A DNA stretch of 64,000 bases from Pestalotiopsis fici W106-1 (lineage: Eukaryota > Ascomycota > Sordariomycetes > Amphisphaeriales > Sporocadaceae), in contig NW_006917097.1 of assembly GCF_000516985.1 (NCBI RefSeq), positions 1,798,001-1,862,000 of the forward strand, read 5' to 3'. Shown here piece by piece: positions 1-12,156 of the stretch. The stretch's first letter is position 1. Each line of letters starts with the position of its first letter. The notes under the pieces were generated by a model. That model saw only the letters and a list, made by a program, of their open reading frames with translations. It was not told the origin of the DNA and made no database searches. A program made the translations under genes and the position numbers.

Positions 1-392
1 ATCGGGATGTTTTATCGACTTGGGGACTGCGCGCCTAGGAGACAGTGGGTAAACTGGTCGCACAGAGCCAGTGAAAGTATGTCCTGGAAAGGGATTGTAA
101 AAACCCGTGACGGAGGTGGTTCCATTTTGTGTTTTGCTTGGCGCTGGCTTGTGAAGAGTTTTGTGTTGACTCTTAAAAGCAGAAAAAAAGAATTCTTGAT
201 TAGCTGGAAATCTTATTATAACAGAAATCTTCAACCAACCCAGTTCTTTTTGAAGCAATCTTGAGAACAGAAGTAGCCATTCTTCATGCCCAGCTTCTGG
301 CATGTAGGACACTGCAAAGCGCCAGCATCGTTTTCACAGTCAGCGCCTTGGCACTTGCCGTTGGCGACTGTCTCTGGCGAAGCGTCGCCCAT
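1..392 (-). CDS. Methionine aminopeptidase 1, N-terminal part (runs off left edge)
   Basis: Removes the initiator methionine from nascent proteins in the cytosol. Two exons are visible. Exon 1 (392-240) encodes 51 residues with the MetAP1-type zinc finger: CQGADC, CPTC, then CSQDC. Exon 2 starts near 171 and continues SQHKTLHK, which supplies the two zinc-finger histidines. It then reads YNPFPGHTFTGSVRPVYPLS and KSIKHPD, the linker typical of eukaryotic MetAP1 just before the peptidase domain. The intron (239-172) has an unusual GTTGGT donor and a TTTTAAG acceptor. The catalytic pita-bread domain lies outside the window, so the gene is cut by the window edge, not broken. I chose the ATG at 392; an in-frame ATG at 419 would add nine residues. 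Identification is by family recognition and is strong. Confidence 0.9.
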
Positions 393-1197
393 GCTGCCAG
401 TATTGTTTAGTTGGAACACAGAAAGATTCGAGATTGAAGAAGAAGTGTGAAAGAAAAGATTGTCCCTTTCTTCAATTTTTCTTTTTCGGACGATTTCGCG
501 TGTTGTAAGTCCGTTCGTATTCAGTCAGAAAAGATCGTGGTAGAAGTCGTACGAGATTCGATAGTTGAAATTTTAATGCGAGAAAATGCAGTAATTATTG
601 CATGAGCTAGATAAGATGCGCATATGCAGGTAGGAAGAGCCGCTAGATGCATATCTAATCTAGGAATGTGTCTGGGGGGCCCCGCGCGCCCTTTCGACGA
701 CGACCAATTTACCATTGGTCACATATTTGTGAGCCGACAGCTTCTCCCCGTCGGCAAAGAAGTGTGCAATGTTACATTAGGATTCTTCAAAAGAATCGCG
801 TTTCATGAGAGCGACACCAACATCAGTGCCAAATCTATACATTATAAAGAAGAACTTGGTATGCACCTGGCCGAATCCGTGCCAAATCAATGAACTGCGA
901 AGAAGTATGCCTAACAAAAAAAAAAAAAAAAAAAGCCACGTACCTTGACTCTACTTGGTCGCGACAGTTATCCACAAACATCAACTTCATTACTGATTCT
1001 CAAATCATTCACAAATTAAGCCAGGTCACTTACAAGACATACTGGTGTCTGATCGAGCACATTGCCAAAATAGTCCTTGTTACTAATGTGCTCTTGTGAC
1101 GACGATATCAGATGTCGGCACTTGGGCTAGTATATGACCTTTTCTGTAGCGAGATGCCGAATATCTGGGCCCCTAAGATGACCAACAGCCCTCGGAT
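393..1197. other. Intergenic, 5' side of MetAP1 and 3' side of the LPMO-like gene
   Basis: No open frame here resembles a protein. It should hold the MetAP1 promoter; pyrimidine/purine-rich sequence lies at 420-490. A run of about 19 A residues sits near 917-936. Nothing else is recognisable. Confidence 0.4.
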
Positions 1198-1977
1198 CTA
1201 TGCCGTGACATAAAAGTCAAGGCAGCTCTCATATGTCTGGCTGTTGCTGTCTGACCACCAGTACCATTGCAGAATACATGCCCCAGCCTCGCTACATGGT
1301 TCAGCCAAAGATTCCGGAATAGTCGTGTTGAAGTTGACTGCGAAATATGTCAATAATTATTCTCTTAACAACACCGACAGAGCGACTTACTGTCGTCATT
1401 TGTGCCAGAGATTGGCCAGTCGGCCCAGGTGATGAGCGGATCTCCGATGATGGTGTTCGTGGCCAGGTCGACGGCGGACAAGTTCTAGTTGCAATTAGCG
1501 GGGGCGAAATACTTAGTTTCGCAGTTCAACGTACAGCCCAGCCAGGATGATGACCAGCTACCAAGTCCACATGGAAGGAGATGAACTCTCCAACCGTGTA
1601 GTTGTAGACATTGTCGGCGTTGTCCTCATACTGATAACCTCGGCATTGGTATGCGTTGCAGTTGTATGTGCCATCGTCTTTTGCCAGTGCGTCCTCAATG
1701 GGACCCGCGAGGTCTGGTGATGAAGATTATCAGTGATACGACAATCTCACGAGAAGGATTACTGATGAGGCTCACCCTTTTTAAGTGCAGTAGTCACTGC
1801 CGCACCGCATAGCTCTACTTGCTTGTCGCCACTCTATCTCACTGGTCAGTATAATACTATTTGAGCACCTGGAAATTTTGCACTCACAACTCTCGGCTGC
1901 GGTGTCTGCAGGACGGCGTGTCCCAGGACACTCGTCACCAAGCCGATGGCGACAAAGCTTTTCAAGAACTTGGCCAT
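1198..1977 (-). CDS. Small secreted protein with N-terminal histidine (LPMO-like)
   Basis: Five exons join to about 182 residues: 1977-1888, 1821-1776, 1713-1535, 1484-1391 and 1337-1198. Residues 1-19 form a signal peptide (MAKFLKSFVAIGLVTSVLG). The mature chain then starts HAVLQTPQPR, a histidine at position 1 as in copper lytic polysaccharide monooxygenases. Further family-like marks are CNAYQC followed by a hydrophilic stretch, FHVDLVAGHHPGWANLSAVD with an internal histidine, and a C-terminal ILQWYWWSDSNSQTYESC block ending LDFYV. This layout matches a family of fungal secreted proteins related to AA16/LPMO_10-type enzymes or BIM1-like copper proteins; I cannot decide between these. The likely role is oxidation of a polysaccharide or copper binding outside the cell. 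All introns have GT..AG ends and conserve frame, which supports a functional gene. Confidence 0.72.
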
Positions 1978-2789
1978 GTTGATATAGTTGTACAGCTCGA
2001 GAAGCCGGTCGTGATCGCAAGTCGAAAGTGGTCGCCCCAGCAAGTCTTCTGGGACCTCGAGCAGAGACTATCGAAACATTTTATAAACATTTCAATGTCG
2101 GTATACAAGATTATAAGGGGGCCCAAGACCCACGGGCACTGCCAAGTGATGTTTTTTCCACCAAGCAGCATCACTTAGAGTGCCAAGACAACGTGGAAGC
2201 CGTGCACAAGTTGGTATAGTATGCATTTCTGCACAATTACTGGCGATTTGGTCGATCTGAAGTGCTTATCTCCTAGGCACAGATCTCGGATACATTCCGA
2301 ATGTTACATGAATCATGGTGTTGCTTTTTCTTTTGTGCCCTTTTTAACAACAAATTCGTTCATGTTGTATATGGCTTATGCATATGCAACTGCAGCTTCA
2401 TCAGCTACATTCAACCATTGCAGATCAACCAAGTACCTACGCAAAGTATCATTATTGAAATGAATTGAGCGCGCTTCTCTGTTCCAAGACTGTCAGGTGC
2501 AGCCCATTTTCAAATGTTCCACCACTTATAACAAGATACCAGGCCCGACGTTTACCCCCTTGATTACCATATTGGGGGGTCCATTGGCCTCCAATTGCCG
2601 CAAGCTATGTTGCTAATATGGGACTCCAGGCTCCGCAACCCAAATTGGAACCATTCTTGGCGTTTTGAAAGAAGTAAAAACTGACCGCGAAACCCTCCCA
2701 TTCCTGGTCAGATTTTGCAATCCCTGCCATGAGATGTATTGTATGCTGGCTTGTAGATTTCTCCGCCGTTCACGTTGATCGTCACAATC
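1978..2789. other. Intergenic between divergent secreted-protein genes
   Basis: This lies between the start of the LPMO-like gene and the start of the GH43-like gene, so it holds both promoters. Short open frames here look random. No RNA gene or repeat seen. Confidence 0.4.
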
Positions 2790-4164
2790 ATGTATTCGAT
2801 CTTGCGATTATTACTGGTTCTTGCCCTCTGGGCGCAGCTCATCACATCTAATCCGATTGACCTCGGAGAACTTGGGATTCCCATCGCAAACAGAGCCGAC
2901 TCCAGCCTTGTCGGCTATCTCGGAGCCTTCTTCCTCGGGGCCGACCCGTACGTGTACTTTTACCTGAGCAACGGCAATAATGCCGTCTCGTTCAAGGCCC
3001 TGAACCGGGGCCAGCCGGTCCTCAAGCCGACCAAGGGGACGGGGGGCGTTAGGGATCCGGCGATTGTGCAGGGCGGCGGCGCCGAAGCCGGAAAGAAGTG
3101 GTACATTGTCGGCACCGATCTCAATATCGGCAAGGTACAACAGGGACAGCACCAAAGCCATTCTGCTGATGCATGAGTGTAAACTGATGGTTAATGACAG
3201 ACAACCTGGGATGCTGCTCAGAGGACTGGCTCTCGTGGTATCTTTGTATGGGAAAGCACCGACCTGGTCAATTGGACCGGCGAAAGGCTGGTGGTAGTTG
3301 AAGATGCCACAGCAGGAATGGTCTGGGCGCCCGAAGCGATATGGGACGCTTCGAAAAGTAGGATTCAATACCACCCTCAAATTTGTTGACGCTGAGCACT
3401 GACCAACCAGACCAATATTTGGTTCACTGGGCATCTAAATTTGTAAGTCAATACTTCTAGTCCCTCTTGTTTCTTACCGTGGCTGAAGTAAAGGTTTCGC
3501 AGTACTCCACATCAGACGCCTCTCATACTGGCAGTCCATCCAATATTGTCATTCGATATGCCTACACCAGTGACTTCAAGACCTTTACCTCCCCAAAGAC
3601 ATATATCGACAAGTCTACATTCAATGTCATTGACTTGGACATTTTGCCTCTCGACAATACCGGATCGAACTACCTGCGCTTTCTCAAAGACGAGACAGCC
3701 AAGACAGTGTTTGTAGAGTATTCGACATCGGGCCTCTTTGGTTCGTGGACGCGGGCGGGCGGCAGCTCCGGTATCATCACATCGGCGGTCGAGGGCCCTG
3801 CGGCGTATAGAGACAATCAGGTCGACGGCAAGGTTCATGTACTCCTCGATTTCTATGGCAGCGATGGTTATAGGCCATATGAAAGCACGAATCCTATGGG
3901 CAACTCGTGGACAGCGAGTAGTCGCTCGGCATTTCCATCCAACCTAAGGCATGGGAGCGTTTTGCCGATAAACCAAAGCCTCTTCGATTCTGTAAACAGT
4001 AAGTGGGGTGGATAGTCAAGGACAAGTGCTAAGGACTTGTATTCTGTCCTTGGCTCAGCATTTCAGCAGGTCTTGCCAAATATGCTTCAAATGTGCGCGA
4101 GTCTAATAATATGCAAATAACATGCCTACTAGTTATTCTCATCACCATGTTCGTTCAATGTTGA
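2790..4164 (+). CDS. Secreted glycoside hydrolase family 43-like protein
   Basis: Exons 2790-3134, 3201-3357, 3411-3442, 3503-3998 and a short last exon to 4164 join in frame. The N-terminus (MYSILRLLLVLALWAQLITS) is a signal peptide. The chain has the five-bladed beta-propeller marks of GH43: GADPYVYFYLSNG, a GGVRDPAIV block with an aspartate, FVWESTDLVNW, the MVWAPEAIWD block holding the probable catalytic-site glutamate, YLVHWASK, and VEGPAAYRD with a second glutamate. GH43 enzymes remove arabinose or xylose from plant cell-wall polymers; the substrate cannot be told from sequence. The last exon gives a short hydrophobic tail (LLVILITMF), unusual for this family. It may be a GPI/membrane tail or a wrong 3' splice choice. 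Confidence 0.75.
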
Positions 4165-5942
4165 GATTGGAAATAATTCTCCATGAAGCCTACTACTAAT
4201 GGGCTGCGTGCTCAGCTGCAAAGAGTCGCCCAATTCATCACAATTCGACTTTTTGTTAGAGTCGGTGACATGGGGCTACTGCTCGCTACATGGTGCCTGC
4301 TTAAAGGTAGTCTGAATAGTGGCACGGCATAGTCAGCTCTTTGAGTTGTCGTCGTGGATCCATTACGTGAGCTCGGCCGGGCATCGGCGCCGAACGCACT
4401 GGATGAACTTGCCGCGCATCGTGGCACACTTCAGACTGGGGTCTGAGATGCCATGGTGGCCGGACTTTCTGATTGACTAGCTGGAGTATGCCAGCTTTAC
4501 AGCCTTCAAGGTCAATTTCAACGTCTTCGAGAAGCCCATCTTGCGATTTGTGCAAAGGCCAAAAGGGTGCTTGTCTACAGATCCGCGGCGGGGGTCATCG
4601 ACCTGGCGATGATGTCCTCTTGGACTTGGGTCTGGATCGAAGGGAGATAGAGTTGGCCATGTCGTTACTTCTTCACGGAAAACCAAGGTAAGCCCCGGCC
4701 ATACCGTCCTGTCGCTGTAAGTTGCATTGTTGTTTAACCTATTTCGCACAGGATTAGTGCGTCATTGGTACTTTGACACAAGCATGATTGCATGTGGTTT
4801 CCTTCTAGAAGTGCTAACAAACCGCTTCAGGCGATAAGAAGTGCACTAAATCCAGCGCTAAAAGTGAGTAGTTGGAATGAATCCAGCGACAGATTCAAGG
4901 AGAAAACCAACGTTTTCCTGGTCTCGAGTCCCAGTCAACCACCCATAATCAGCGGATGGAAAATTGTACATTCCACAGCTTACCAAAGCATCGTCGACAG
5001 TCGCGTCACTAGACGCTGGAGGAGGCAGAGAAGAATAGGATATCTAATAAAGGGTTTCAACGGCCACCTTCCCCTCTTTCAGGAATTCCACCCCCTGTTC
5101 CGCCGCCTGTTCGGTCGCCTGCCCCTTACATGCGCTAAATATTTGTACTACTGCTGACCCCACTGCATTGGGCCCAATCTCCCCAAACCGGCAATGGTCC
5201 CTGCATATTTGTACCGGCGATCTCCTCCTTCCATGTTCGCCCCGCCGGCATTGGGCTCTGTATTTTTTTATTCTTTCCCTTCATCCATGGATTTACCACT
5301 TCCTACCTAGTTGAGAAATGGATTCTAAGTTCTGTGCGAGAGGCAAGGGCCAGCGTATTGTCCTCCCTTTTTCATTCTGTTGACTGCACATGAGATAGTG
5401 TTGGGCCAAAATGAGTCACAAGATCTAGGCGTTTGTAGGTAACGGGAATGGAAATGTCGGATGTCTTGTAAGACTTTCGCCTCACGTGCCTCCGGCCTTC
5501 CGAAGCAGGCTTACCAACCGCCATTCATTGCACCACGGGACTGATCGGAAGGCTCTGCGACAGACATTACCACAACATCTGCGGTCTGTTGCTCAAGTTG
5601 CCCTAGTCACAAGAAGGAGAGAAAAAAGAGACGATTGGGGGGAACAAATGGGGAATAATGGGGGCATCTCTCACTAATCTGTCTTTCAATCACGCCAACC
5701 CGGCACCTAAGATACCCTGGTGGCAGATCATTCCATATATCCATGTTGCACTCCCAAAATCTTTGTCACCGCATCGTCCTCGTTACCTATTGCGACCGAA
5801 AATTTCTGGAATTATAAAATATACCTAGGTACCTATCTACCGCACCTCGATTCTAGTATCCTCATCATGCCTCTCTGAGATCCTGACATCTCTATTGATT
5901 TCCCACCACTTCTCAAGCCTTACAATCATAAACGATCAAGAA
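4165..5942. other. Long intergenic stretch with possible gene remnant
   Basis: No intact gene is seen in 1.8 kb. At about 4475-4690 the plus strand reads like degraded coding sequence (EYASFTAFKVNFNVFEKPIL, then a stop, then GLDRREIELAMSLLLHGKP in another frame). I do not recognise it. The last few hundred bases (about 5760-5942) are pyrimidine-rich and should be the promoter and leader of the next gene. Confidence 0.3.
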
Positions 5943-6766
5943 ATGGCCTGGGCAGCCAATCCATTCTTCACTGCACGACAGCAGGCGAGTCCAGATCCAG
6001 AGGCTTCCGCTCCAATAACTGAAAGCGTACGAAAAGGCTTCTTGAGTCCTAGTGAAAAGATCACTGGCCATCAAATATTTTACCTGCTCGTGCCCCATGG
6101 CTTCATTGCTGCAATCATATCGGGGGTCATCAACTTGGCCATTGCTGTTGGTATGAATTTTTGAGCCTAGGGTCTGTGTGTACGCGGCTCCATCAACTAA
6201 CACTCGGGGCAGGAATGTACGGCACAACAAAACAATCTATCAACCTGTTTCAATTCCCCAACACTCTGGTGGGCGATGCCACAGTTACCATTATCCTGCA
6301 GTGCATCATCACCTGGCTGGCGGAGCTCGCGCTGGTCAACCAAGACCTCAAGCACTCGCGCGTCCAGTCCATTGGGAGTTTCAGCGAACCCAAAAATCGC
6401 CTGATCCGCTGGTTCATGTTTCTGGACCGGACCGACGACGCAAAGTACGAGGGCGGATGTCTGGCGCACTGGATGGTGTTTCTTTTTTCGCAGGTCCTGC
6501 GCGCCCTTCTCATTGCCGTCGCCACCTTTGCCCTCTTCATTGGCCCCACCATTGGCTTCATGACGCTGGTGGGCACGCGCAACGGCGGCGACTGGACCTA
6601 TGTCGGCACTGTTCACCCGTCGCTTCACACCTGGGTGCCCATGATGTTCAAGGGTATTCTAGGGGCCTCGGTTGGTCTCCTGACGACACCATTGTTTGCC
6701 ATGTTCTGGTTGGTGCGGTGTGGGTGGGCGTTGATACGGAATGAAAAGCATTATGGCGAGTGCTGA
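5943..6766 (+). CDS. Fungal integral membrane protein (DUF2456-like)
   Basis: Two exons (5943-6150 and 6213-6766) join across a 62-base intron with a GTATGA donor, giving about 253 residues. There are four hydrophobic segments: HGFIAAIISGVINLAIAVGM; VTIILQCIITWLAELAL; a long one at VLRALLIAVATFALFIGPTI; and ILGASVGLLTTPLFAMFWLV. The pattern HxIFYLLVPHG..GVINxAIAxGMY..PNTLxGDxxVTIIxQ fits what I recall of the uncharacterised fungal family DUF2456. No function is known to me. It sits just before the P450 cluster on the opposite strand, its end 121 bases from the end of the first P450. Whether it belongs to the cluster is unknown. Confidence 0.7.
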
Positions 6767-6887
6767 TATTGATTGTCGGCTGCATGATTATGATATCGAA
6801 TGACTATAGCTTCAGAATTAATACCTAATGACTACCCAAGATGCCTTGTTCTAGCATAATCACGTTCAAACTTTGGCTCATCAGGAC

Positions 6888-8716
6888 TCAGCCGCCTTTG
6901 TGTGCACGCGATCTGATGGAGATCTGGGCTTTGGAGTTGGCCATCATTGTCAATCCAAACTGGACAGGATTGGCATCGGAAGAAGAATGCGAAGCTATCC
7001 TCCAGTCATAATTGAGCAACATGTGGCTCATTGCAATCTTGACTTCATGCGCCACAAAGAAACGCCCTGCGCACGCGTGTTTGCCGTACCCAAACGCGAG
7101 ATGGTCTATACCTGTGCTCACAAAGTACGCCTGGTTACCCAAAGTGCCCCCTTCCATGCGGGTTTTGTAGAAGCGGTCGCCTTGGAAACAATCCGGGTCT
7201 TCATAAACTGCAGTGCTCCACATCCTGTCCCCAGAGACAGCAATTACGCCACCTTTGGGAAGAACAAGGCCATCTGATAATACAACGTCTTCCAGGACGA
7301 GGCGGTGCATCGACGCTAACTTCAGGTAAGCGTAGAACTTTCATGTGACAATAGTGGTGCGTGGGAGCAAGTACTCATTGCAAGTGGTTTTAGACGCTGG
7401 CTCTCCTTGAGCACGCTATCCAACAATTTCATGTTGTGAAGAGAGGACTTGGTCCATCCGCCTTTGTCGATTTCGCGATTGACCTCGGAACGCAGCTGCT
7501 CAAATAGGTCAGGGTTCTTTGCAATGTCCAGTATGACCTGAGTCAGAAGATCCGCCGTGGTCTCGATTGCCGCTTGTGCAAAGATGAGCTGGGCCACCAC
7601 GGGATCATACTGGCTGTCCTTTTCTAGGGAGTCCTGCTCAAACCATGCAATGGTATCGTTGTACTGTGCGATGGGTTCCCTCGCGGCCTTGCTAATCTCA
7701 CCAATCTTGCGCCGTTGCTCAATGATTTTGACAATAATGCGTCGCGCTTGGGCGACTTGTCCGCGCAGCTTCCGACATGGCGGGAGAACCCAATGCACAA
7801 GGGGACGGAGAACAGGCGGCCAAAGTCGCAGTATGTAAGCTGCTATGTAGGCAGTTTTGGTGTACTCGGTCGTGATTTGAAGCCAAGATTGACTGCGTGC
7901 GCCTTCATCGCCTAGGAATACGCGCGAGGAGAGCCGTGCAACCAACTGCAGAACTTTTTCGCGAAGCAGGACATCGCTCCACTCTGTACATCAGGCAATT
8001 CGTCAGAAAAGAATGGATATGTGTGTCCAGGTTTGCTTACCTTTTGAATCAGGGAAAAGTGCTTGTAATGCAGTCTCGGCCTCTTCTGACAGCGCTTGCG
8101 TTACGCTCGCTGTGTCTATTAGCTATGAAAGCGGGGGGATGAAAAAGGAGAAGAAAATATCAAGAGATTTCAGTGCTGTCCATAGAACACTCACCGAGGG
8201 AATGGGTAAGCTGCTTGTTTGCGATATCACGGGTCAGGCGAGCATCTGCAGTTCCCTGTCGAAATCCCTCGAAACCTGGCAGTTGCGCATGGAAATTCTA
8301 TTAATTAGTTATGAATTCGTTGCGTCACTTCCACCTTGAGCCGACGTGTGTCTTTCTTGGACGATGGTATTCACCTGTTCTATAACCTCACCAAAGCTGA
8401 GCCTGGTGTCATTTCGAATTTCTTTACCGTACTCGGCAGGAAGCACAATCAGTTCGCCCATGTCGGTCAACAGCCGGAAGGGCCGTCCGCTCTCTGCACC
8501 TCGCAACAAGAGCTCACGAGCATTCAGCACAAAGGCGAGTCTCGCTCGTATGCCACCGATATCGTACCAGTTCGGTCGATTGAGCAATGGGATAGTACTT
8601 GACTCAAGTTTAGCACTCCTCGTGAACTTTTGAACTAGGTTGAGCAAGATAATTGTCGCTATTGCCAGCCATGCTATCAATGTAGATAATGCTCTAACGT
8701 TGGACAAATTTTCCAT
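6888..8716 (-). CDS. Cytochrome P450 (gibberellin-type fungal P450 class)
   Basis: A membrane-anchored heme monooxygenase, likely in the ER. The N-terminus (from ATG at 8716) carries a transmembrane anchor (TLIAWLAIATIILLNLV). The I-helix reads QAAIETTADLL, the ExxR motif is KESQR, and the heme loop is FGYGKHACAGRFF with the cysteine ligand. At least four introns interrupt it (about 8370-8295, 8195-8115, 8045-7985 and 7390-7325). The FGYGKHAC-GRFF loop and LSDGLVLPKGG block are typical of the large fungal class that oxidises terpenoids and related skeletons (for example the gibberellin P450s). It is the left-most gene of the putative sterol cluster and shares its strand with the next three genes. 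Substrate is unknown. The reading frame looks intact. Confidence 0.88.
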
Positions 8717-9377
8717 GATGATTGTATAGGCACAGCAATGTTGACGCCTCGACCGGTTAGGAAAGGCCTAGAGGGGAAGTAATGCCTTGGAGAAAAAAAA
8801 AAAACAGGTTTCATAAGCATTGAATGCTCATCACTAGGCAGAGCCGTTGACTGTTCAATAATTCATCAGTATCCGTAGCTCTTCTGACCGGGCGAACTGG
8901 GACTCGAATAGGTGTGTAAAGGGCCGACCCTATTGCAAGGTGGCTGCATTTGATCGCCTCTGGTAGATAAGGGATAAATTTAGACAAGCTTTCAATAGCG
9001 CGAAAGCCATATATGAGGAAGATGTAACGTGCTTACTTCATGTATGTCAGAGTAGTACGAAGTATACAACTTGGCCATGCATGAGGCCCCCCACTAGCCA
9101 CGGTGTGTTGCACAAGAACTCAGCCCGCTGTTGTGCTACCACCAGTCCATGCTCCTCAGAGAAGCACACATTACATGGTTCTACAGAGTACTCTGTACTG
9201 TTGTTTTAGATTCACGTTGTGAGAGTCTCAAAGTGTACAGATATAAGTGGGTCAATATAGCGCAGAAGCGAACATTAAGAATTGGCAAAATAACAATTGT
9301 ATGAGATTCAATAATATAGTAGGTCTTGTTATTACCTAGGTAAGTAATGACTTGAACCAGTCGCTTGCCAAGACGAC
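8717..9377. other. Intergenic between P450 genes
   Basis: Promoter side of the first P450 and 3' side of the second. It contains a run of A residues near 8792-8804 and AT-rich sequence near 9290-9350. No gene seen. Confidence 0.4.
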
Positions 9378-11059
9378 TTAAACTGTTCTACGTGCAGCAA
9401 CGCGCAAAGCCTTGGATCGTTTTGATATGACAAGTTTGAAAGGCCCTTTTGGCTTGAGCACACTTAGCATATTGGTGTCATTCCTCTGGGGAAGCTTTGG
9501 AGTCTCCGGGGCGGTCGCAATGTCAAAGGAGTATAAGAACATGGCGGTAAATGCTAATATCTCATCGCAGGCTAGATGACGCCCAGGGCATAACGTGTTA
9601 CCTCCCCCAAACGTGCGGAAAGCAGATGGGTGGGCTGGTTCGTCTGCAGTCTCGAGGAACCGCCTTGGAACAAACTCGGGTGCGTTTTGGCCCCAATTTT
9701 TCGTGTCTGAATGAATAGCGTATGCTGCCATTTGAACAAGTGCTCCCTTCTTGAGCCAATATTGGTCATTGATCCACGTGTCTTCGTGCACCATCATAGT
9801 GCCTGTCGAAGACGAGACATATCGCAGGACCTCGTTCAGAGTCGACACTAGGACTGGACAATGCTCGCGCAAAGCAGAGATGCTGATCCAAATATCTCGA
9901 GGTCCAGTGCCCGTCTCGACAGAATGCTCCCACGAACTGGAAGCCAGAGCTGCGTTCAGTTCATTCCGGATCTCGGATAATAGTGCTTGATCTATGGCAA
10001 TGTGTCCTATGCACCAGAAGGTTACCGGTACTGTATTGATGGTGAAAGCAGAGAATGACGCGAATAGATAGCGAGACAAGTACGCGTCGTCCCGGTCGTG
10101 GCGCTTGGCCACCTCACCAAGCCCATGGACCAGCTGGCACGGCATCTGGCCCGTGGCGGTGTAATTTTTGTTGGTACCAACATAGCTTTTGAAGGCTTCG
10201 ACCAGACGGCGGCGCGCTCGCATTGGGCCAGAGGCTGTCAAGGATGGAAAGAGACCCATGGTCAGAGCCTTGAGGCCGCCTTCGAATTCCCTGGCGTATC
10301 GGTTAGCTAGTTGGAGACGGGACGAGTCCCGGGACCTCGCCATCATAGGAGCCATACCAGAAACTTTGTAACAAGCTTGGATCGTGGGAAAATGGGTTAT
10401 CTGGCCCAAAGAGCCCGATTGCAGTGGACATGGGCAAAGCCTCTTGTAGCCAAGCGCCAAGTTCTATAGTTCTTTGGCCATCATCAGGCAAGTTTGGCAG
10501 CTGGTACGCAGCAGCGGTAATGATTCCATCAAATATTTCATCGAGGGAACCCATCCCACGCGCTAGGAGACTATGCTCGAGTGCTTGCGTGTCGCCTCGT
10601 AGAGTTCCATTGCCTGGGGAATCCTTGGACAGGGCCATCATGTCATCGGAACTGAAGGCGAAGAGCTTCCCGAAGACGATTTCCAGGAATGGTGGGCCAC
10701 CATCGATTACCTTTTGACGGCGGTTGATTTGTGAAATGAGAGTAGGAGAGTTGACAATGTAGAGCTTCTGAGATGCGAGTCCTATGGTCAGGATTGGCAA
10801 CTTGGTAGTCTCCCTGTAATAGTGGTGAAGCGTCAGCAGGGTGACTATCGTGATACTACGACCAGGAAGTGAAATCATGCCTTAGTTGTTTATAGTATGA
10901 GACACCAAATCTGCCCAATCCGAGCAGGTGCCCAATGATGGGTATTCTGGACCGAACGAGAGGAGGCTCAGTTTTGTCACATTTGCAGAGCTTGATCTCG
11001 AGCATCTTGAGAAGCCCATAGGATAGGGCCAAGCCCAGAAAAATGACGAGAGCAGCCAT
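9378..11059 (-). CDS. Cytochrome P450, CYP7/CYP8-like
   Basis: Three exons. Exon 1 (from 11059) gives a membrane anchor (ALVIFLGLALSYGLL) and the proline-rich hinge RSRIPIIGHLLGLG. Exon 2 (from about 10815) ends near 10357 at LLQSFW. Exon 3 resumes EFEGGLKALTMGLFP near 10290 and ends at 9378. The I-helix lacks the usual AGxxT and reads FTINTVPVTFW, closely like the NT-x-P-ATFW segment of cholesterol 7-alpha-hydroxylase (CYP7A1). The ExxR motif is NEVLR and the heme loop is FGGGNTLCPGRH. These marks place it in the CYP7/CYP8-like group, often annotated in fungi as oxysterol or prostacyclin-type P450s. Neighbours are sterol reductases, so a sterol hydroxylase role is a reasonable inference but unproven. 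The exon 1 donor (TG/GTCGTA) is weak; the 3' half is certain. Confidence 0.87.
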
Positions 11060-12156
11060 GAATGGCTTGAATTCTATCCTTCAAGATTGTACACTCAAAT
11101 ATTTGAAATGGCAGATAGTTTAGACAGCCGCCGAAAAGGAAAAAAGAAAATAAATCAAATAAAAAGGATTGCGACCGATTGAGTATGGGATTTCCCGCTT
11201 CGTCTTACACGTCTCTGGTGTAGCACTGGGAAATACGTCAAGGCCCCCATTCTATACTCTTTCAGGGGCCATGATGAGCATACCTTGGGCTTGCTGAAAT
11301 CAATGCGTTGGCGTAGGGCTTTTGGGAACAAGCGATGGTATCCTTGACACATTGAGCTACTACACAATCTCGGTGCACCACCACTGACTGCATGGGCATT
11401 CGAGTCCACTCTGACTGGTTGTGTCTCAAGGTTACAAATAATGGTCGCAACCATCTGAGGTGGACCTCAATCCGGGCACTTTGCTACATCCACTTATCAA
11501 AGACAGCAAATATTCCCATACATGCAGGATTTTTGTATGAAAACATGGGAAAGCCTTACCGGGAGACGCGGCACGGATGCTCAAAAGGCCTTGCAGCTCA
11601 CCCCAGCTGCTCGGGCAACACTTGTAGGATGTAGGCAAATGTCGACGACGAAATAGATAATGCAAGACCTGTCCAGCTTGCAGCCCTTACCAAGTTCACG
11701 TTTTGACCTGCAGATTGGTCGTCTAAAAGGACAATACATTTATGCACGCAGAGTAACCCCAAAGTACATTGTGCCTAACGCACCATGCAAATAGGCCAAC
11801 GCAACACTGCTAGCTTTGGCCCCCAAACCTCATGCAATCGGCGGACCCTGGGCCTGGATCATAGCTATGTACCTAGAAGTGTAAGAGAAATTGACGTCCT
11901 CACACTGTGTAGGGGTCATACCGTTAACAAATGATTAACAAGTTGTCTCAGGCGTATTCTCTTGAGGCATCAAATTACTTTCAAACAAAAATGGCTCATC
12001 AAGGTAATGATTGTAATCGCAATAACGGCGCTTGTTTGACAGGATATCATCACAGTAGACGCTTGACACATATCTCATGGAGGGAAAACGTTGTGGATAA
12101 TGACAGTCAAATTCTCGAAGCCATCGTCGAATTTATACCTAGCTTATCGGAGGTTT
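11060..12156. other. Intergenic between second and third P450
   Basis: About 1.1 kb. Short overlapping frames on both strands (for example 11155-11665) show no domain, start context or intron pattern that would support a gene. Promoter of the second P450 is expected at the left end. Confidence 0.4.

Noticed and set aside
2811..3434. 207-residue minus-strand frame
   Set aside because: Antisense to the GH43-like exons, which have clear family motifs and splice sites.
9378..10460. P450 start at the long frame beginning MALGYKRLCPCPL
   Set aside because: That stretch is antisense-like read-through of an intron and the 3' end of exon 2 in another frame; the true protein continues from LLQSFW to EFEGG.
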